Below, in pieces: positions 48,773-57,569 of a stretch of DNA of 64,000 nucleotides. The number at the start of each line of letters is the position of its first letter. Position 1 is the stretch's first letter. The DNA is from Gordonia malaquae NBRC 108250 (GTDB lineage Bacteria; Actinomycetota; Actinomycetes; Mycobacteriales; Mycobacteriaceae): NCBI RefSeq assembly GCF_000344135.1, contig NZ_BAOP01000012.1, positions 1 to 64,000 of the forward strand, given 5' to 3'. The notes beneath the pieces were generated by a model. That model was not told the DNA's origin. It worked only from the letters and a program-made list of their open reading frames with translations, and searched no databases. Made by a program: the position numbers and the translations under genes.

Positions 48773-48859
48773 TGTTCTACTCGTTCCTACTGCTCGTTGA
48801 GCCGCGTCCGAGGCGTTGGCCGAGGCCGCGTGTCGAAGCGTGCCACGCCGCAAGCAGAA

Positions 48860-50461
48860 TCACGGCGTGCACCGCGAGTACGACCGCGAACGGGCGGCGC
48901 GGGACCAGAGGACGTCGGCGCCGACGTCAACGCCCTCAGCGACGAGTGACCGCTTCAGGATCTTGTTCGTCGCGGTGGAGGGCAGGTCGGCGGCCACTCG
49001 GACGTACCGCGGCCACGCCTTGGGCGAGAGGTCGTCCTGCTCGGCCAGAAAGTGGCCGAACTGTTCGGGCGACAGGTCCGCGTCGTCGCGCAGGACGACC
49101 GCCGCCATCACTTCGTCGCCGACCGAGTCGGGGTCGGACGCCGGGTACACGGCGACGCGACTGATCGCGTCCAACCGCATGAGGATCCGTTCGATCGGCC
49201 CGGCGGTGAGATTCTCGCCGTCCACTCGGAGCCAATCCGATGTCCGGCCTGCGAGGTAGAGATATCCGTCGGCGTCCTCGTAGGCGAGATCACCGGACCA
49301 GTACATGCCGCCGCGCATCCGTTCGGCGTTCGCTTCGGCGTTGTTGTAGTAGCCGGAGAAGAATCCGGCGCCCGTGGTGTTCACGAGCTCGCCAATCGCC
49401 TCGTCCGGGTTGATCAACACGTGGTGCTCGTCGAACTCGGCCGTCGCGCATCTGCGTGCGGTGTCGGAGTTGTACACGGCGACACCTTCGAGACCTCGAC
49501 CGATCGAACCGGGAGGGGTCGTCTCGTCGCGGGTGATGATGACGGCGTTCTCGGTCGAACCGAACGCGTCCATGACGTGGGTGCCGAACCGTCGGGCGAA
49601 TTCGGTGATGTCGCGTTCGGAGCCCTCGTTTCCGAAGGCGACGCGCAGCGGGTTGTCGGCGTCGTCCGGGCGAGGCGCGGTTGCCAGCACATACGACAGC
49701 GGCTTGCCGACGTAGTTCATGTACGTGACGCCGTAGCGGCGGAGGTCGTCGACGAAACGCGTCGCCGAGAACCGAGCCGGCACAAGCGTTCCACCTGCGT
49801 TGAGGGCGGGGGAGAAGCCGCCCGCGATGGCGTTCGAATGGAAGAGCGGCATCGACAGGTAGAACACGTCGTCGCCAGTCAGGTCAAAACGCTGCGCGAG
49901 GTTGCTGCCCGCGAACAACACCATCAGATGCGACACGAGGACGGCTTTCGGTTCACCGCTGGTGCCCGAGGTGAAGATCATCATGAACGGGTCTGCCATC
50001 TCGACAGTTCGGACCGGTGTCAGATCCCGTGCAGAGTCGACTTCGGCGGACCACGACCGTGAATCGACGTCGATCACGATGACTCCAGGCAGGTCGAGCC
50101 TGTCGAGGAGCGGTCGATGCTCGGCGTCGACGAGTAGCACCTGCGCGTCCGAGCGTGCGACGTCGCCCGCGAGCGCCGCGCCCCGCCTGGTGTTGTTGAC
50201 GCCGCACAGTACGTACCCGCCCGCTGCAGCGGCTGCCAACGCCACGAGCATGTCGGGTGTGTTTCCGAGGAGGGCGGCGACGTGCGGAGGCCGCGCCGGG
50301 TCGAGGCGGCCGATCACGGCAGCAGCGTGCCGCCGCGCGCGGCCGATGTAGTCGGGCCACGACCACTCGACAAGAACGCCGGTGTCGGCGTGCGTGAAAC
50401 GCACTGCGACACCGGCGGTCTCGGCTCGTTCAGCAATCAATTCCTGGACAGTCTGCGCCAT
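48860..50461 (-). CDS. Acyl-CoA synthetase (AMP-binding family, FadD17-like)
   Basis: 533 residues from the ATG at 50459-50461. It has the AMP-binding motif IFTSGTSGEPKAVL, DAFGSTENAV, the adenylate-site YWSGDLAYEDADGYLYLAGR and the C-terminal lysine TATNKILKRSLVAEG. It activates a carboxylic acid as its CoA ester through an acyl-AMP. It stands between DUF5130 and pepN, which are close together in M. tuberculosis as I recall, so it is probably an insertion into that order. The substrate is unknown. Confidence 0.9.
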   Translation of the reverse strand: MAQTVQELIAERAETAGVAVRFTHADTGVLVEWSWPDYIGRARRHAAAVIGRLDPARPPHVAALLGNTPDMLVALAAAAAGGYVLCGVNNTRRGAALAGDVARSDAQVLLVDAEHRPLLDRLDLPGVIVIDVDSRSWSAEVDSARDLTPVRTVEMADPFMMIFTSGTSGEPKAVLVSHLMVLFAGSNLAQRFDLTGDDVFYLSMPLFHSNAIAGGFSPALNAGGTLVPARFSATRFVDDLRRYGVTYMNYVGKPLSYVLATAPRPDDADNPLRVAFGNEGSERDITEFARRFGTHVMDAFGSTENAVIITRDETTPPGSIGRGLEGVAVYNSDTARRCATAEFDEHHVLINPDEAIGELVNTTGAGFFSGYYNNAEANAERMRGGMYWSGDLAYEDADGYLYLAGRTSDWLRVDGENLTAGPIERILMRLDAISRVAVYPASDPDSVGDEVMAAVVLRDDADLSPEQFGHFLAEQDDLSPKAWPRYVRVAADLPSTATNKILKRSLVAEGVDVGADVLWSRAARSRSYSRCTP

Positions 50462-50483
50462 ATGGCGCATTGTGGCACAGGTC

Positions 50484-53093
50484 TCAGTCGGCAGACTCCG
50501 CATCGAATGAACGGGCCCGCATCGCACGCGCCGCCGAGTCTCGGCCCTCCAGAATCAGTCGCCGCAGTGCCGCGGGCAGGTCGGTCGCGAGCAACGCGTC
50601 CGCTGCGGCCAGCGCCGAGTCGGAGAGATCCCAGCTCGGGTAGAGGCCGATGACAACAGTCTGTGCGACTTCACTCGTGCGTCGTGCCCACAGGCCTTCG
50701 ACCTCGCTGAAGTAGCGGTTCGTGTACGGCGCGAGGAGTTCAGCCTGGCCGGGACGGGCCAGACCTTCGACGATCGACCGGACGGTGACGTTGGCGATCG
50801 AGTCGTCGTCGAACGCGGTGGTCCACGCGGTCTCCTTGGCCTCGGTGGTCGGCAGCGCGGCGCGCGCGGCTGCCGCGTGACGCGCACCGGCCGCGGTGTT
50901 GTCGCGGTCGGCTTCGGCGCTGATCTCGTCGAGGCCGATCGTGCCGTGCGTCGCGAGGGCCTTGACCAGCCGCCAGCGGAACTCGTCGTCGACGACGAGA
51001 CCGGTCAGGCCGTGTGCCGCGGGATCGTCTCCGGCGAGCAGACCCTGGAGCACGGACTGCTGCTGGTCATCGGTCGTCACTCCGGCGAGCAGCGTGTTCA
51101 CAAACGCCAGCTGATGATCCGAGCCGGCCTCCGCTCCGCGGGCGAGTTCCAGGAGACGGTCGGCGAACTGCGGCCAGCCGGTGGAAGCGGCCCAACCCGG
51201 CTCGGCGTACGACTCCAGGGCCGTCGTCGCCTGCAGCAGCACACGCTGCACCACGCCGACCTCCGATTCGGCGGCGATTCCGCGGCTCACCAGTTCGACG
51301 AAGTCGCGCGCGGACATCTCCGCCTGGCGGGTCATCTCCCACGCCGCGGACCAGACCAGGGTCCGAGGCATCGGGTCGTCGATGTCGCCGATGCGGGCGG
51401 TCGCGGTTGCCAACGACTCCGGGTCCAGACGCACGGACGCGTACGTCAGATCGTCGTCGTTGAGGAGGATCAGCTCTCCGCGGTGCTTGCCGACGAGCTC
51501 GGGAACCTCCGTGCGCGGACCTTCGACGTCGAGTTCGACCGACTCGGTGCGGACGAGCTTGCCCCTCGACTCCGCTCGGGGATCGGATGACGCCGAGGCG
51601 TACACGCCGATCCGCATGCGGTGGACGCGGGTCTCGCCCGCGCCGGGAGCCGCGCCGTCCTGCAGCACGGCGAACGAGGTGATGACACCGTCCGAGTCGA
51701 CCTCGATGTCGGGGCGCATCACGTTGATGCCGGTGGTCTTGAGCCACTGGTCTCCCCAGTCCGACAGGTCGCGCCCCGACGCCTTCTCGAGCGCGCCGAG
51801 CAGGTCCGCGAACGTCGCGTTGCCGAATCGGTGGGCGGCGAAGTAGTCGCGCAGGCCAGCCAGGAACGGTTCGAGGCCCACGTACGCCACGAGTTGCTTG
51901 AGGACCGATGCGCCCTTCGCGTAGGTGATGCCGTCGAAGTTCACCTCGACGGCGGCGATGTCGGGGATGTTGGCGGCGATCGGATGGGTCGACGGCAGCT
52001 GGTCCTGGCGGTACGCCCACGACTTCTCGACGTTGGCGAACGTGGTCCAGGCGTTGGTGTATTCGGTGGCCTCCACCTGGGACAGGACGGAAGCGAACGT
52101 CGCGAACGACTCGTTGAGCCACAGATCGTCCCACCACGTCATGGTCACGAGGTCGCCGAACCACATGTGCGCCATCTCGTGCAGCACGGTCTCGGCGCGC
52201 CGCTCGTACAGGTAACGCGTGACACGTGAACGGAAGACGTAGTCCTCCAGGAAGGTGACGGCGCCCGCGTTCTCCATCGCACCCGCGTTGAACTCGGGGA
52301 CGAAGAGCTGGTCGTACTTGCCGAATGCGTACGGAACGCCGAACACTCGGTGGTAGAACCCGAAGCCCTGTTTGGTCTCGGTGAACAGACGCTCGGCGTC
52401 CATGTGCTCGGCGAGTGAGGCACGGCAGAACAGACCTAGCGGAATGGTGCCGTGCTCGTCGGTGTACTCGTCGGTCCAGGTGGCGTACGGTCCGGCGATC
52501 AGCGCGACGAGGTAGGTGCTCATCAGTTCGGTGGTGACGAACCGGTGGACGAGTGCGCCCGATTCGGTCGATGCGGGTGCGCCGTCCGGCGCCCCGTTGG
52601 AGATCACCTTCCAGTCGGCAGGCGCCGTGACCGTCGTCGTGTAGCGGGCCTTCAGGTCGGGCTGATCGAAGCAGGCGAACATGCGCTTCGCGTCGGCCGT
52701 CTCGAACTGCGAGTACAGGTACACCGCGCCGTCTGCCGGGTCGACGAAGCGGTGCAGTCCCTCACCTGTGTTGGAGTACGCGCACTCGGCGACCACGGTC
52801 AGCGTGTTCTGCTCGGCGAGGTCGGGGAGTGTCAGACCGACGGACTCGTCGAAGTCGGTGACGTCGAGCGCAACGCCGTTCAACGTGGCCGAGACCAGGG
52901 TCGGGGCGACGAGGTCGATGAACGTCGACGCACCCGCCGTCGCACGGAAGGTGACAGTCGAGGTGGAGGTGAACCGTTCCTCGCCCGGGGCTCCGGACCC
53001 GTCGGTCAGGTCGAGGTCGACGACGTACTCGTCGACGGCGAGAAGGGCTGCGCGCTGCTGCGCCTGGTCACGTGTCAGATTCGGTGCGCTCAC
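50484..53093 (-). CDS. pepN: Aminopeptidase N (M1 family)
   Basis: 869 residues from the GTG at 53091-53093 (VSAPNLTRDQA). It has the M1 motifs GAMENAGA and HEMAHMWFGDLVTM (HExxH), then NESFA (the third zinc ligand). The C-terminal ERAP1-like helical domain is complete. A zinc exopeptidase of the cytoplasm that trims N-terminal residues. Same place as Rv2467 and divergent from the CPWC oxidoreductase gene, also as in M. tuberculosis. Confidence 0.95.
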   Translation of the reverse strand: MSAPNLTRDQAQQRAALLAVDEYVVDLDLTDGSGAPGEERFTSTSTVTFRATAGASTFIDLVAPTLVSATLNGVALDVTDFDESVGLTLPDLAEQNTLTVVAECAYSNTGEGLHRFVDPADGAVYLYSQFETADAKRMFACFDQPDLKARYTTTVTAPADWKVISNGAPDGAPASTESGALVHRFVTTELMSTYLVALIAGPYATWTDEYTDEHGTIPLGLFCRASLAEHMDAERLFTETKQGFGFYHRVFGVPYAFGKYDQLFVPEFNAGAMENAGAVTFLEDYVFRSRVTRYLYERRAETVLHEMAHMWFGDLVTMTWWDDLWLNESFATFASVLSQVEATEYTNAWTTFANVEKSWAYRQDQLPSTHPIAANIPDIAAVEVNFDGITYAKGASVLKQLVAYVGLEPFLAGLRDYFAAHRFGNATFADLLGALEKASGRDLSDWGDQWLKTTGINVMRPDIEVDSDGVITSFAVLQDGAAPGAGETRVHRMRIGVYASASSDPRAESRGKLVRTESVELDVEGPRTEVPELVGKHRGELILLNDDDLTYASVRLDPESLATATARIGDIDDPMPRTLVWSAAWEMTRQAEMSARDFVELVSRGIAAESEVGVVQRVLLQATTALESYAEPGWAASTGWPQFADRLLELARGAEAGSDHQLAFVNTLLAGVTTDDQQQSVLQGLLAGDDPAAHGLTGLVVDDEFRWRLVKALATHGTIGLDEISAEADRDNTAAGARHAAAARAALPTTEAKETAWTTAFDDDSIANVTVRSIVEGLARPGQAELLAPYTNRYFSEVEGLWARRTSEVAQTVVIGLYPSWDLSDSALAAADALLATDLPAALRRLILEGRDSAARAMRARSFDAESAD

Positions 53094-53154
53094 GCGACCA
53101 TCGTAGAAGACGAGGACGGGAATGCGACCGGTGCCGCGATGGTTGAATGCAGGC

Positions 53155-53763
53155 ATGGCTGATAACGATCGTGTTGACTTCTGGTTCGACCCCTTCTGCC
53201 CGTGGTGCTGGATCACGTCACGCTGGATTCTCGAGGCCGCGCAGGTCCGCGAGCTCGACGTGAACTTCCACATCATGAGTCTGGCCGTCTTGAACGAGGG
53301 CAAGGACATCCCCGACGGCTACCGCGAGATGCTGAAGGACGCATGGCAGCCGGTCCGTGTGCTCGCCGCGGCTCAGGCGCGTCACGGTGACGGCGTCCTC
53401 GCACCTCTGTACACGGCGATGGGCACCCAGCTTCATAACAACGGGAACCGCGACATCCCGGCGATGATCGCGACCTCACTCGCTGAGGCGGGTCTGGAAG
53501 CCGATCTGGCGGACGCCGCGCACAGCGAGGAGTTCGACGCCGCCATCCGTACCAGTCACCATGCGGGCATGGACAAAGTCGGCGACGACGTCGGCACCCC
53601 CACGATCCACGTCAACGGCATCGCGTTCTTCGGGCCCGTCCTGTCCCGCATCCCGCGCGGCGAGGACGCCGGTCGGGTGTGGGACGGCGTCGTCGCACTC
53701 GCGTCGTACCCGCACTTCTTCGAACTCAAGCGCTCCCGCCACGAAGACCCGCAGTTCGACTGA
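53155..53763 (+). CDS. Mycothiol-dependent DsbA-like oxidoreductase (Rv2466c type)
   Basis: 202 residues from ATG 53155. It has the active site DPFCPWCW near the N-terminus, a helical insertion, and cis-Pro GTPTIHVNG. Matches the mycothiol-dependent nitroreductase Rv2466c of the DsbA-FrnE fold, which is cytoplasmic and active on nitro-compounds. Orthologous neighbours: pepN upstream and rpiB further downstream. Confidence 0.92.
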   Translation: MADNDRVDFWFDPFCPWCWITSRWILEAAQVRELDVNFHIMSLAVLNEGKDIPDGYREMLKDAWQPVRVLAAAQARHGDGVLAPLYTAMGTQLHNNGNRDIPAMIATSLAEAGLEADLADAAHSEEFDAAIRTSHHAGMDKVGDDVGTPTIHVNGIAFFGPVLSRIPRGEDAGRVWDGVVALASYPHFFELKRSRHEDPQFD

Positions 53764-53868
53764 CCTCGACCTGGCGGTGGTGCGCCTTTCCACTCCGAGT
53801 CTCGCCGGATATGTCTGTGCCGTGTGGCATGCTGTGCGCACTGGTCACCGAGAGGATCTGTGAGTCGA

Positions 53869-55998
53869 ATGCGTGCGTACGAACTGGACCTGTCAAAAAT
53901 CACATCTTCCTCCGGCGAGGTACAGGGGGATACTGGTGGCGTATCGGCCGTCTGTATCGCGTCGCTGTTCGAGCATCGCGGCAAGCGGTTCCTCACCGAG
54001 GGCGACGCGATGTCGGCAGTGCTCGGGAACGCCGGGTGTGGTGATGGTCCGGGCGATTCTGCATTAGTCAGTTCGTTGCTCCGGACTGTCGGGGTCCCCT
54101 CACCGTCAGTACCTCGACCGCTGCCGGACGACGTCGTTCGGCAGCTCGGTGTGTATGTGTACGCGCTCGTCGACCCGCGCGACGGACTTCCGTTCTATAT
54201 CGGTAAGGGACAGGGCAATCGGGTCCATATGCACGTGTGGGGTGCGATTGGCAGCCCGATAACAACGATCGAGCCCATGATCTCGGAGCTTGAGACGGCG
54301 GTGAAGAGCGCGCGGATTCGGAGTATCTTCGCAGATGGCTTTGGAGTCGAGCACTGGATTCTCCGTCATGGAATCGTTGGAGACGATGATCCGGACGATG
54401 AAGCGTTCGCGATCGAACAATGTCTGATCGACTTCGCGAAATTGTCCAGGGTGTCGTTGACAAACGCTCAGGGTGGTCACGTAAGCACGGGGCAGGGTGC
54501 GTGCCGCACGGAAGAACTCTCAGTGGCCTATGGTGCGCCGCTGGCACCTCCGCTGCCGCGGCCCTGTGCACTGATCAAAGTGAACGCGGCTGCGGCACCT
54601 GACGCGACTACCGAGCAGATCTATGCGTGGGCCAGGGAAGCATGGCGCGCGGGACCTGACTCGCGAGGTGTAGACGGCCTACCGATAATTGTCTTCGCCG
54701 AAGACGTGATCCGCGCGGTCTTCAGGGCGACCTCCTGGGAGCCCGTCGGTGCCGCCTGGCGATTCACCGGTAGACCGGACAAGGTGCTCGAGCGAAAGTT
54801 CGTCGGCACAAGCCTTCGAGAGGTTAGAGCGGCGCGTCGCGGCGAGCGGTGGCGTCAACACGGGTGGCATCCGTATCTCTCAGAGAAGGGCGGAAGTGAC
54901 ACGGCGACGGTGGCGGAGGACCGAATCGCCGGATGCCTTGTCGGAGGAGCTGTCGGAGACGCTCTGGGTGCACCGATCGAGTTCTGTTCCCGCCAGCAGA
55001 TCATGGCCACCTTCGGTCCGCGCGGTTTAGTCGAGTACGCCGAGGCCTACGGCGGTATCGGGAAGGTGACAGACGACACTCAGATGTCGTTGTTCACTGC
55101 TGAGGGCCTCCTGCGTGGACGTTCCCGTGCACTCGATCGCGCGGGCGGTGGTGGTTTCGGAAGTCTCGCAACAGTGGACTTTGCGTATCAGCGATGGTTA
55201 GAGACGCAGGGCATCCGTCCGGTGCTGACGCTTCCAGACGCCGCCGGGCGTTGGCTGATCGATCACCGAGAGCTTCACGACCGAAGGGCACCGGGGGCGA
55301 CGTGTCTTAGCGCCCTGCAGTCGAAGACGGGTCCTGGCGAGTTCGCAACGAATGACAGCAAGGGCTGTGGTGGGGTGATGAGGGCGGCTCCGGTCGGATT
55401 GTTCGGCTACGCCATGGGTGAACCTGTCGATCGAATCTTTGAACACGGTGCCGATGTAGCGAGACTCACGCACGGAAACCCCAGTGGGTATCTTCCGGCG
55501 GGTGTGCTTGCAGCGACGGTCCATCAACTGATCGGCGGTGCGTCCATCGATGAGGCGGTTTCGGCAGCTCTCGCAATTCTGCGTCAATGCGAGGGGGCGT
55601 CTGAGACCCTTACCGCCATAGACCGTGCGCTAGAACTCGCAGAAGGCGGTGTGCCAGTCGCGGAAGCGATCCAGAACTTGGGTGAAGGCTGGGTCGGAGA
55701 AGAAGCTCTTGCTATCGCCATCTACAGCGCGTTGGTGGCAGACAATTTCGACGATGGTGTGGCCATCGCTGTGAACCATGACGGCGATTCGGACTCCACC
55801 GGGGCGATCGTGGGCAACATCCTTGGAGCGAAGCTCGGTGCGTCGGCGATCTCGTCTCAGTGGACTGACGACCTCGAGTTGCGGGACGTCCTTTTCGAGG
55901 TTGCTGAGGATATGGCGGGGTGCGGTAAATGGGACGCCCGAGCCGAAAGAGGTGCCGAGCGTTGGAAAGCAAATCTAGACAAGTATCCGCCATTTTGA
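53869..55998 (+). CDS. GIY-YIG (LEM-3-like) / EVE-like / ADP-ribosylglycohydrolase fusion protein
   Basis: 709 residues from ATG 53869 (a GTG at 53860 is too near its ribosome site). Residues 1-92 are of unknown fold. Residues 93-205 look like a LEM-3-type GIY-YIG nuclease: VYVYAL, FYIGKGQGNRVHMHV, Glu 183 in AIEQCLIDF. Residues 232-335 resemble the EVE/PUA-like partner of such nucleases (IRAVFRATSWEPVGAAWRF). Residues 351-690 are a DraG-type ADP-ribosylglycohydrolase: GCLVGGAVGDALGAP, metal motif TDDTQM (401-406), and HDGDSDSTGAIVGN (638-650). It should remove ADP-ribose from a substrate that the nuclease part may also bind. Codon use is less G/C-rich at third positions than in its neighbours, and it interrupts a conserved block, so it was probably acquired. 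Confidence 0.82.
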   Translation: MRAYELDLSKITSSSGEVQGDTGGVSAVCIASLFEHRGKRFLTEGDAMSAVLGNAGCGDGPGDSALVSSLLRTVGVPSPSVPRPLPDDVVRQLGVYVYALVDPRDGLPFYIGKGQGNRVHMHVWGAIGSPITTIEPMISELETAVKSARIRSIFADGFGVEHWILRHGIVGDDDPDDEAFAIEQCLIDFAKLSRVSLTNAQGGHVSTGQGACRTEELSVAYGAPLAPPLPRPCALIKVNAAAAPDATTEQIYAWAREAWRAGPDSRGVDGLPIIVFAEDVIRAVFRATSWEPVGAAWRFTGRPDKVLERKFVGTSLREVRAARRGERWRQHGWHPYLSEKGGSDTATVAEDRIAGCLVGGAVGDALGAPIEFCSRQQIMATFGPRGLVEYAEAYGGIGKVTDDTQMSLFTAEGLLRGRSRALDRAGGGGFGSLATVDFAYQRWLETQGIRPVLTLPDAAGRWLIDHRELHDRRAPGATCLSALQSKTGPGEFATNDSKGCGGVMRAAPVGLFGYAMGEPVDRIFEHGADVARLTHGNPSGYLPAGVLAATVHQLIGGASIDEAVSAALAILRQCEGASETLTAIDRALELAEGGVPVAEAIQNLGEGWVGEEALAIAIYSALVADNFDDGVAIAVNHDGDSDSTGAIVGNILGAKLGASAISSQWTDDLELRDVLFEVAEDMAGCGKWDARAERGAERWKANLDKYPPF

Positions 55999-56011
55999 GA
56001 AGTCTCGCGGA

Positions 56012-57052
56012 TCAATAGGTCCTGGTCTCCGACAACTTGTTCGGCATCGAACCTGGCGCGACTTGCGCGGGTGGCAGGGGAGCGGGAACGGGGACGACGT
56101 TGCCGCTGCCCGTGCCTCTGACGAAAGCTCGGGGCCGCAGCAGGATGGATCCGCTGCGCGTTCGGTCGCGGAGCGCGGCGGCGCGCCAGGTGAGCACGGG
56201 GTGCGAGCTCAATGCGTTCACCAGGACGACGAAGAACCCCTTCTCGTGGGTGGCGCGGTCGGCGAACTGGTCGAAGTCGACCGCACTGAGCAGGTACTTG
56301 CCCGATGCGAGGACGCCGATCGCGGGCGCCGCGCCGTCGGGCCGGGTGTAGTAGCCGTAGTTGTCGGCGGTGTACTCCTGCGCGCGTGACAGCAGTGAGC
56401 CGAGGATCGGGATGTTCATGATCACGCTGCTGAACAGCTGACGCCAGTAGGAGACGTGGCCCGCCGCGATGTGCCCGACTTCGTGTCCGATCACGAACTC
56501 GAGGGCCTCGGGGCTGCGGGCCCGCCCGCCGACCTCGAACAGGTCCGAGTACACGACGACGAACCGACGAAAACCGTGGCCGGACGCGAACGCATTGATC
56601 TGCCCGTTCCCGGACATCACATACGCGTCGGGGACGTACTCCATTCCATACCGCGCCGCAGCCTCGACGACCATCGTGAACGCCTCGGGAAACTGTGTCG
56701 GCGTGATCTGGACTGCGTTCGCTCGAATGCTCGCGTAACCGATCCCGCGGCCGAGGAAGATGAGGAACGGCAGGGCGAGCGGAATCAGCAGATACTCGGT
56801 CACGAGGCCGATGGAGATCAAGGCGAGGATGACCGCGTAGACGCCGACCGCCAGGAGCACGGCGAGCACAAGCACCGGAATCTCCCACGGATGACGACGC
56901 GGAGCACCCGCGTACAACGCAGGCTGCTGCCAGACGCTCGTCGGCCCGGGAGGCGGGGTTACCGCGGCGGGCCGCGTGTCGTCCACACCGGGAACCGACG
57001 GGATCGGCGAGTCGGCGAGTCTGGAGCGGGGGATGGGCGCATCGGAGTCCAC
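56012..57052 (-). CDS. M48 family membrane metalloprotease (HtpX-like)
   Basis: 346 residues, GTG start. A Pro-rich cytoplasmic N-terminus is followed by two transmembrane segments (IPVLVLAVLLAVGVYAVIL, YLLIPLALPFLIFLG). Zinc motif HEVGHIAAGH follows, and a downstream Glu in RAQEYTADNYGY. A membrane quality-control peptidase. The start lies 22 bp from rpiB on the other strand, and both appear to share one palindromic -10 element. Confidence 0.9.
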   Translation of the reverse strand: MDSDAPIPRSRLADSPIPSVPGVDDTRPAAVTPPPGPTSVWQQPALYAGAPRRHPWEIPVLVLAVLLAVGVYAVILALISIGLVTEYLLIPLALPFLIFLGRGIGYASIRANAVQITPTQFPEAFTMVVEAAARYGMEYVPDAYVMSGNGQINAFASGHGFRRFVVVYSDLFEVGGRARSPEALEFVIGHEVGHIAAGHVSYWRQLFSSVIMNIPILGSLLSRAQEYTADNYGYYTRPDGAAPAIGVLASGKYLLSAVDFDQFADRATHEKGFFVVLVNALSSHPVLTWRAAALRDRTRSGSILLRPRAFVRGTGSGNVVPVPAPLPPAQVAPGSMPNKLSETRTY

Positions 57053-57060
57053 GCCCTCAA

Positions 57061-57068
57061 ACTATAGT
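57061..57068. promoter_or_regulatory. Shared palindromic -10 element for rpiB and the M48 gene
   Basis: ACTATAGT is its own reverse complement, so TATAGT reads on both strands. It ends 6 nt before the rpiB ATG and 8 nt before the GTG of the peptidase gene. Neither gene has a Shine-Dalgarno. Both transcripts would be leaderless. Confidence 0.5.
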
Positions 57069-57074
57069 GGCGGC

Positions 57075-57554
57075 ATGCGCATCTACCTCGGAGCCGACCA
57101 TGCAGGATTTGAACTCAAGAACCAGATCTCTGACCATCTGAAGGCCGCGGGCCACGACGTGGTCGACTGCGGAGCTCACGAGTACGACGCGGTCGACGAC
57201 TACCCGGCGTTCTGCATCGCGGCCGCCGAGCGCGTCGTCGCCGACCCGGGCAGCCTCGGATTCGTTCTCGGCGGAAGCGGCAACGGCGAGCAGATCGCCG
57301 CGAACAAGGTCAAGGGCGCGCGCTGCGCCCTCGCGTGGAGCGTGGAGACCGCCCAGCTCGCGCGTCAGCACAACAATGCGCAGCTCATCGGCATCGGTGG
57401 CCGCATGCACAGCACCGAAGAGGCGCTTGCGATCGTCGACGCGTTCATCGGCGCCGACTGGTCGGACGAGGCGCGTCACCAGCGTCGTATCGACATCCTC
57501 GCCGAGTACGAGACGACCGGCGTCGCGCCGGAGCTGCCCGAGCCCCCTCGCTGA
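57075..57554 (+). CDS. rpiB: Ribose-5-phosphate isomerase B
   Basis: 159 residues from ATG 57075. It has RIYLGADHAGFELKNQI, GAHEYDAVDDYPAFC, the active-site VLGGSGNGEQIAANKVKGARCAL and ARQHNNAQLIGIGGRM. It interconverts ribose-5-phosphate and ribulose-5-phosphate in the pentose phosphate pathway. Same place as Rv2465c, 15 bp before the nei2-type glycosylase. Confidence 0.96.
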   Translation: MRIYLGADHAGFELKNQISDHLKAAGHDVVDCGAHEYDAVDDYPAFCIAAAERVVADPGSLGFVLGGSGNGEQIAANKVKGARCALAWSVETAQLARQHNNAQLIGIGGRMHSTEEALAIVDAFIGADWSDEARHQRRIDILAEYETTGVAPELPEPPR

Positions 57555-57569
57555 TCGGCGTCGGGCACC

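Noticed and set aside
53824-53868. Earlier start for the GIY-YIG/DraG fusion
   Set aside because: The extra residues include CCAHWS with no ribosome site in front. AGAGGA lies before the ATG at 53869 at a workable distance.
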